From assembly GCF_001425265.1 (NCBI RefSeq), contig NZ_LMEC01000011.1, positions 497,585-561,584 on the forward strand: a DNA stretch of 64,000 bases, in the 5' to 3' direction. The notes beneath the pieces were generated by a model. The model did no database searches and was not told the DNA's origin. It saw nothing but the letters and a program-made list of their open reading frames with translations. Of the stretch, positions 60,598 to 64,000 are shown one piece after another; the stretch's first letter is position 1; every line of letters begins with the position of its first letter. The stretch comes from Massilia sp. Root418 (GTDB taxonomy: Bacteria; Pseudomonadota; Gammaproteobacteria; Burkholderiales; Burkholderiaceae_D). Made by a program: the position numbers and the translations under genes.

Positions 60598-60640
60598 TAT
60601 ATAAAACTGCTAAAACCTTCGTTCTCATTTATATAAAGCA
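60598..60640. promoter_or_regulatory. AT-rich direct repeats upstream of sbp
   Basis: TATATAAAACT at 60598 and TATATAAAGCA at 60630, 32 bases apart, in an otherwise GC-rich region. They could be half-sites for CysB, which binds AT-rich ATAA-type sites at sulfate genes, but no consensus match is claimed. Confidence 0.4.
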
Positions 60641-60687
60641 ACGATAACCTACAGCTTCTGAGGTCCTAACTACAACGGGGTATTCTG

Positions 60688-61692
60688 ATGCTGTCCAAAA
60701 AAATTATCGCTGCAACCATCTTCGCCGCCACCGCCGCATCCAGCTTCGCTGCCGAGTTCAGCCTGCTGAACGTCTCTTACGACCCCACCCGCGAGCTGTA
60801 CGCGGACGTCAACACCGCCTTCGCCAAGGACTACAAGGCCAAGACCGGCGACACGGTCAAGATCAAGCAGTCGCACGGCGGCTCGGGCAAGCAGGGCCGC
60901 GCCGTGATCGACGGCCTGGAAGCGGACGTGGTGACCCTGGCGCTGGCCTATGACATCGACGCCATCGCCGAGCGCAGCCTGCTGAACAAGGACTGGCAGA
61001 AGCGCCTGGGCCACAACAGCACGCCGTACAGCTCCACCATCGTGTTCCTGGTGCGCAAGGGTAACCCCAAGGGCATCAAGGACTGGAACGACCTGGTCAA
61101 GCCGGGCGTGGCCGTCATCACCCCCAACCCGAAAACCTCGGGCGGCGCGCGCTGGAACCACCTGGCCGCCTACGGCTACGCGCTGCGCCAGCAGGGCGGC
61201 AGCGAGGCCAGCGCCAAGGAATTCCTGAAGAAACTGTACAAGAACGTGCCGGTGCTCGATTCCGGCGCGCGCGGCGCCACCACCACCTTTGTTGAACGCG
61301 GCATCGGCGACGTGCTGATCGCGTGGGAAAACGAAGCGCTGCTGGCGATCAAGGAATTGGGCCCGAACAAGGTGGAAATCGTGGCGCCATCGGTCAGCAT
61401 CCTGGCGGAACCGCCGGTGGCCATCGTCGACAAGGTGGTGGACAAGCGCGGCACCCGCAAAGTGGCGGAGGCCTACCTGAACTTCCTGTACACCGATGAA
61501 GCGCAGGAACTGATCGCCAAGAACTACTACCGTCCGACCGTGGAGAAGGAAGCCAAGAAATACGCGGCCCAGTTCCCCAACGTGAAGCTGTTCACGCTGG
61601 CCCAGGTGGCGGGCGACTGGGGCAACGCGCAGAAGGTGCACTTCGCCGACGGCGGCGTGTTCGACCAGATCTACGCGCCCGGCGCGAAGTAA
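60688..61692 (+). CDS. sbp: Periplasmic sulfate-binding protein
   Basis: A 334-residue binding protein of the sulfate/thiosulfate ABC importer. Signal peptide (cleavage near SSFA-AEF). [17 protein letters not shown] is the PROSITE sulfate-binding start, then [20 protein letters not shown] (anion pocket) and [20 protein letters not shown]. The cysTWA permease and ATPase genes are not in the window. Alone in its transcription unit apart from the hydrolase gene 12 bases downstream. Confidence 0.97.
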   Translation: MLSKKIIAATIFAATAASSFAAEFSLLNVSYDPTRELYADVNTAFAKDYKAKTGDTVKIKQSHGGSGKQGRAVIDGLEADVVTLALAYDIDAIAERSLLNKDWQKRLGHNSTPYSSTIVFLVRKGNPKGIKDWNDLVKPGVAVITPNPKTSGGARWNHLAAYGYALRQQGGSEASAKEFLKKLYKNVPVLDSGARGATTTFVERGIGDVLIAWENEALLAIKELGPNKVEIVAPSVSILAEPPVAIVDKVVDKRGTRKVAEAYLNFLYTDEAQELIAKNYYRPTVEKEAKKYAAQFPNVKLFTLAQVAGDWGNAQKVHFADGGVFDQIYAPGAK

Positions 61693-61704
61693 GAGGGCAG
61701 GGCC

Positions 61705-62265
61705 GTGGCCGGCTTGTTGTCGAGGTTCCGCGTGCTGGTCGCCCCCGGCCTGCACGGCAGCGGGCCGCAGCACTGGCAAAGCCGCTGGCAGCGCCTGTAT
61801 CCGGCTTTCGAGCGGGTGGAGCAGGACCGCTGGGACCAGCCCGACCTGCCGGCCTGGTCGGCGCGGGTGAGCCGGTTGCGGCGGCAGGACAGCCGCCCCA
61901 CGCTGATCGTGGCGCACAGTTTCGGCACCCTGGCCACGGTGCACAGCCTGGCGCGCGATCCCGCCGGCGTGGCCGGCGTGCTGCTGGTGGCGCCGGCCGA
62001 TCCGGACAAGTTCGGCGTGGCCGCGCAGCTGCCCACCGAGCGCCTGCCGTGCCCGTCCATGGTGCTGGCCAGCAGCAACGACCCCTGGATGACGGCGCAG
62101 CACGCCGCGCTGTGGGCGCAGCGCTGGGGCAGCGAATACCTCAATCTCGGCGCGCTGGGGCATATCAACGCCGAGTCCGGCTTGGGCGACTGGCTGGCGG
62201 GCCAGCGCCTATTGCAAATACTGGCTGAACGGGCGCACAATGAGCAGACCGTCAATGTTTTTTAG
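61705..62265 (+). CDS. RBBP9/YdeN-type alpha/beta hydrolase
   Basis: A 186-residue serine hydrolase. VAPGLHGSGPQHWQSRW, nucleophile VAHSFGTLATVHS (Ser), Asp in NDPWM and His in LGHINAESGLGDW. GTG start with GAGGGCAGG upstream. Only 12 bases separate it from sbp, so it is probably co-transcribed. Substrate unknown. Confidence 0.9.
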   Translation: MAGLLSRFRVLVAPGLHGSGPQHWQSRWQRLYPAFERVEQDRWDQPDLPAWSARVSRLRRQDSRPTLIVAHSFGTLATVHSLARDPAGVAGVLLVAPADPDKFGVAAQLPTERLPCPSMVLASSNDPWMTAQHAALWAQRWGSEYLNLGALGHINAESGLGDWLAGQRLLQILAERAHNEQTVNVF

Positions 62266-62292
62266 CCAACCGTACAGCACAAGGAGATTTAT

Positions 62293-62931
62293 ATGACACT
62301 ACGTCTGGGCGACACCGCCCCTGATTTCGAGCAGCAATCGTCGATCGGCCCGATCAAGTTCCACGAATGGGCGGGCAATTCCTGGGTGGTGCTGTTCTCG
62401 CACCCGGCCGACTTCACCCCGGTCTGCACCACCGAGCTGGGCCTGACCGCCAAGCTGAAGCCGGAATTCGACAAGCGCAACGTGAAAGCCATCGCCCTGT
62501 CGGTGGACCCGGTGGAGTCGCACACCGCCTGGATCAAGGACATCGAAGAAACGCAGAAAACCGTGGTGGGCTTCCCCATCATCGCCGACGCCGACAAGAA
62601 AGTAGCCACCCTGTACGACATGATCCACCCCGAGCAGTCCGCCACGGCCACCGTGCGCACCCTGTTCGTGATCGATCCCAACAAGAAGGTGCGCCTGTCC
62701 ATCACCTACCCGATGAGCACCGGCCGCAACTTCGATGAAGTGCTGCGCGTGATCGACGCGCTGCAGCTGACCGACGGCTACACCGTGGCCACCCCCGGCA
62801 ACTGGAAAGACGGCGACGACGTCATCATTCCACTGACCGTGCAAGACCCGGACGTGCTCAAGCAAAAGTACCCGAAAGGCTTCAAGGCCGAGCGTCCTTA
62901 CCTGCGGGTAACACCTCAGCCCAACAAGTAA
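62293..62931 (+). CDS. 1-Cys peroxiredoxin (Prx6 type)
   Basis: A 212-residue thiol peroxidase. The peroxidatic Cys is in HPADFTPVCTTELG; there is no resolving Cys later, and the C-terminal VATPGNWKDGDDVIIPLTVQ extension marks the Prx6/AhpC-like 1-Cys subgroup. Reduces hydrogen and organic peroxides in the cytoplasm. AAGGAGA ribosome-binding site; a T-free hairpin (ATGCGCC/GGCGCAT) lies just after the stop. Confidence 0.96.
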   Translation: MTLRLGDTAPDFEQQSSIGPIKFHEWAGNSWVVLFSHPADFTPVCTTELGLTAKLKPEFDKRNVKAIALSVDPVESHTAWIKDIEETQKTVVGFPIIADADKKVATLYDMIHPEQSATATVRTLFVIDPNKKVRLSITYPMSTGRNFDEVLRVIDALQLTDGYTVATPGNWKDGDDVIIPLTVQDPDVLKQKYPKGFKAERPYLRVTPQPNK

Positions 62932-63027
62932 TGCCTTGATGCGCCGCTGGGCGCATAAGCAAATAGAATTTTCGTTGTTTGGAATTCAGGCAAGTCTGTA
63001 TACCCTTGCGTTTCTTAAGGGGAATCT

Positions 63028-63801
63028 ATGGACTTGTCGTTTGTTGCTTCGGGTTTTGCTGTCGGCCTGCTGGTTGGCATGACGGGTGTCGGCGGCGGCT
63101 CGCTGATGACGCCCATCCTGACCCTGCTATTCGGCGTCTCCCCCTCGGTGGCCGTGGGCACCGACCTGGCCTTTGCGGCCGTCACCAAATCCGCCGGCAC
63201 CTTCACCCACCGCCTGCGCGGCACCGTGCGCTGGGACATCGTGCGCCTGCTGTGCATGGGCGCGGTGCCTGCCGCCATGATCGCCGCCATCGGCCTCAAG
63301 CAGTTCGGCGCGCTCGACAAGGAAATCGGGCAGGTAATACGCTATTCCATCGCCGGCTCGGTCATGCTGACCGTGGTGGCCATCCTGTTCCGCAGCAAGA
63401 TGCTGGCCTGGATCAACGCCCATCCCGAGCGCCAGCTGCAGGGCCGCGCGCTGGACGTGGCCACCGTGGTGTCCGGCTTCGTGCTGGGCACGCTGGTGAC
63501 CGTGTCGTCCATCGGCGCCGGCGCCGTGGGCGCCACCTTGCTGGTGATGCTGTATCCGCGCCTGAAGCCGGCCGAAGTGGCCGGCACCGACATCGCCTAT
63601 GCCGTGCCGCTGACCGCGGTCGCCGCCGTCGGCCACTGGTGGCTCGGTTCGATCAACTGGATGCTGCTGCTGACCTTGTTGGTCGGCTCGGTGCCGGGCA
63701 TTACCATCGGCTCCTGGTTTGCGCGCGCCGTGCCGGAGCGCGTGCTGCGCGGCTTGCTGGCTGCCACCCTGACAGCGGTGGCAGCCAAGCTGCTTGCGTA
63801 G
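63028..63801 (+). CDS. TauE/SafE-family sulfite/sulfonate exporter
   Basis: A 257-residue inner-membrane protein with about eight helices in two halves: GLLVGMTGVGGGSLMTPILT, FGVSPSVAVGTDLAFAAVTK, and a mirrored second half FVLGTLVTVSSIGAGAVGAT and YPRLKPAEVAGTDIAYAVPL. TauE/SafE proteins are thought to export sulfite, sulfoacetate or similar anions. The ribosome-binding site is AAGGGGAA. Nearness to sbp hints at a sulfur role; that is inference. Confidence 0.93.
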   Translation: MDLSFVASGFAVGLLVGMTGVGGGSLMTPILTLLFGVSPSVAVGTDLAFAAVTKSAGTFTHRLRGTVRWDIVRLLCMGAVPAAMIAAIGLKQFGALDKEIGQVIRYSIAGSVMLTVVAILFRSKMLAWINAHPERQLQGRALDVATVVSGFVLGTLVTVSSIGAGAVGATLLVMLYPRLKPAEVAGTDIAYAVPLTAVAAVGHWWLGSINWMLLLTLLVGSVPGITIGSWFARAVPERVLRGLLAATLTAVAAKLLA

Positions 63802-63815
63802 CCAGGCCACGTCAG

Positions 63816-63851
63816 TGAGCTCGGCAATGAGCTCGGCAATGAGCTCAGCAC
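63816..63851. repeat. Three tandem 12-bp repeats TGAGCTCGGCAA
   Basis: Two exact copies (63816-63827, 63828-63839) and a third with changes (TGAGCTCAGCAC, 63840-63851), just downstream of the exporter gene. Each has the palindrome GAGCTC. Confidence 0.75.
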
Positions 63852-63955
63852 TGACAAAACCGCATCTAAGCAAATGACAATTGCATCGTTTGCTTCATAA
63901 CTCCTCTATGCGATTATCCGGGCCTAAACTCGGAATTGTAATAAGAGGAGTATTC

Positions 63956-64000
63956 ATGTCTGCAGTCGCCATCCCGGCCGCCCCGCCGGTGACGTTCAAG
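63956..64000 (+). CDS. Start of an unidentified gene, cut by the window edge
   Basis: Fifteen codons (MSAVAIPAAPPVTFK) after an AAGAGGAG ribosome-binding site. The upstream region has a GCAAA/TTTGC dyad at 63870-63893 and is AT-rich, like a promoter. Too short to name. Confidence 0.55.
   Translation, partial: MSAVAIPAAPPVTFK

Overview
The window is GC-rich chromosomal DNA from a betaproteobacterium of the Burkholderiales, most likely Oxalobacteraceae (Massilia / Duganella / Janthinobacterium group). This is inferred from the homodimeric pyruvate dehydrogenase with a lipoyl-bearing E3, a phasin, PEP-CTERM proteins, the radC-rpmB-rpmG and fkpB-ispH neighbourhoods, and intergenic GGGGTCAG palindromes. 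I recall such palindromes from this group but could not search. No transposase, integrase, phage gene, rRNA or CRISPR array was seen. One tRNA (Lys, UUU) is present.

Layout. 1-6.3 kb: the aceE-aceF-lpdA operon, ended by a strong terminator. 6.3-10.9 kb: small secreted and conserved genes, a PACE efflux pump divergent from a LysR regulator, an ECF42-type sigma factor and a TetR repressor. 11-15.2 kb: a tripartite drug-efflux operon (EmrA-type adaptor, EmrB-type DHA2 pump, NodT-type outer-membrane channel) with a readable promoter and an operator-like palindrome. 15.2-30 kb: LysR/SDR pair, chemoreceptor, HExxH secreted protein, BON-domain protein, MFS carrier, LprI-domain protein, S9 peptidase, GMC oxidoreductase, polysaccharide deacetylase, and a stand-alone rodA preceded by a 45-codon remnant resembling the PBP2 N-terminus. 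30-39 kb: two PEP-CTERM proteins (one with a near-consensus sigma-54 promoter and two 18-bp upstream repeats), a GlxA-type regulator, a ChaN-like protein, a membrane-anchored HTH regulator paired with a secreted protein, tRNA-Lys, and a spermidine-synthase-like / PilB-like ATPase pair. 39-49.6 kb: barstar-like protein, purN, an RNA m5C methyltransferase, MscS channel, fatty acid desaturase, a decayed SPFH pseudogene, ribosomal proteins L33 and L28, radC, an SMR protein, a polytopic membrane protein, fkpB and ispH. 49.6-55.4 kb: branched-chain amino acid ABC genes livHMGF without a binding protein, then an M14 carboxypeptidase coupled to an alpha/beta hydrolase. 55.4-64 kb: phasin, EamA exporter, nitroreductase, PBP7-type endopeptidase, IclR regulator, dgkA, sulfate-binding protein, RBBP9-like hydrolase, 1-Cys peroxiredoxin, TauE/SafE exporter and the first codons of one more gene.

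Most of the window is core metabolism and envelope biology. The signals most worth following are the sigma-54 / repeated-site control region of the PEP-CTERM gene, the vestigial mrdA-rodA arrangement, the transmembrane HTH regulator with its secreted partner, two families of palindromic intergenic repeats (one supplying the end of a coding sequence), the SPFH pseudogene, and several unexplained dyad elements upstream of the phasin, BON and liv genes. I did not find a clearly new multi-gene defence or biosynthetic system.
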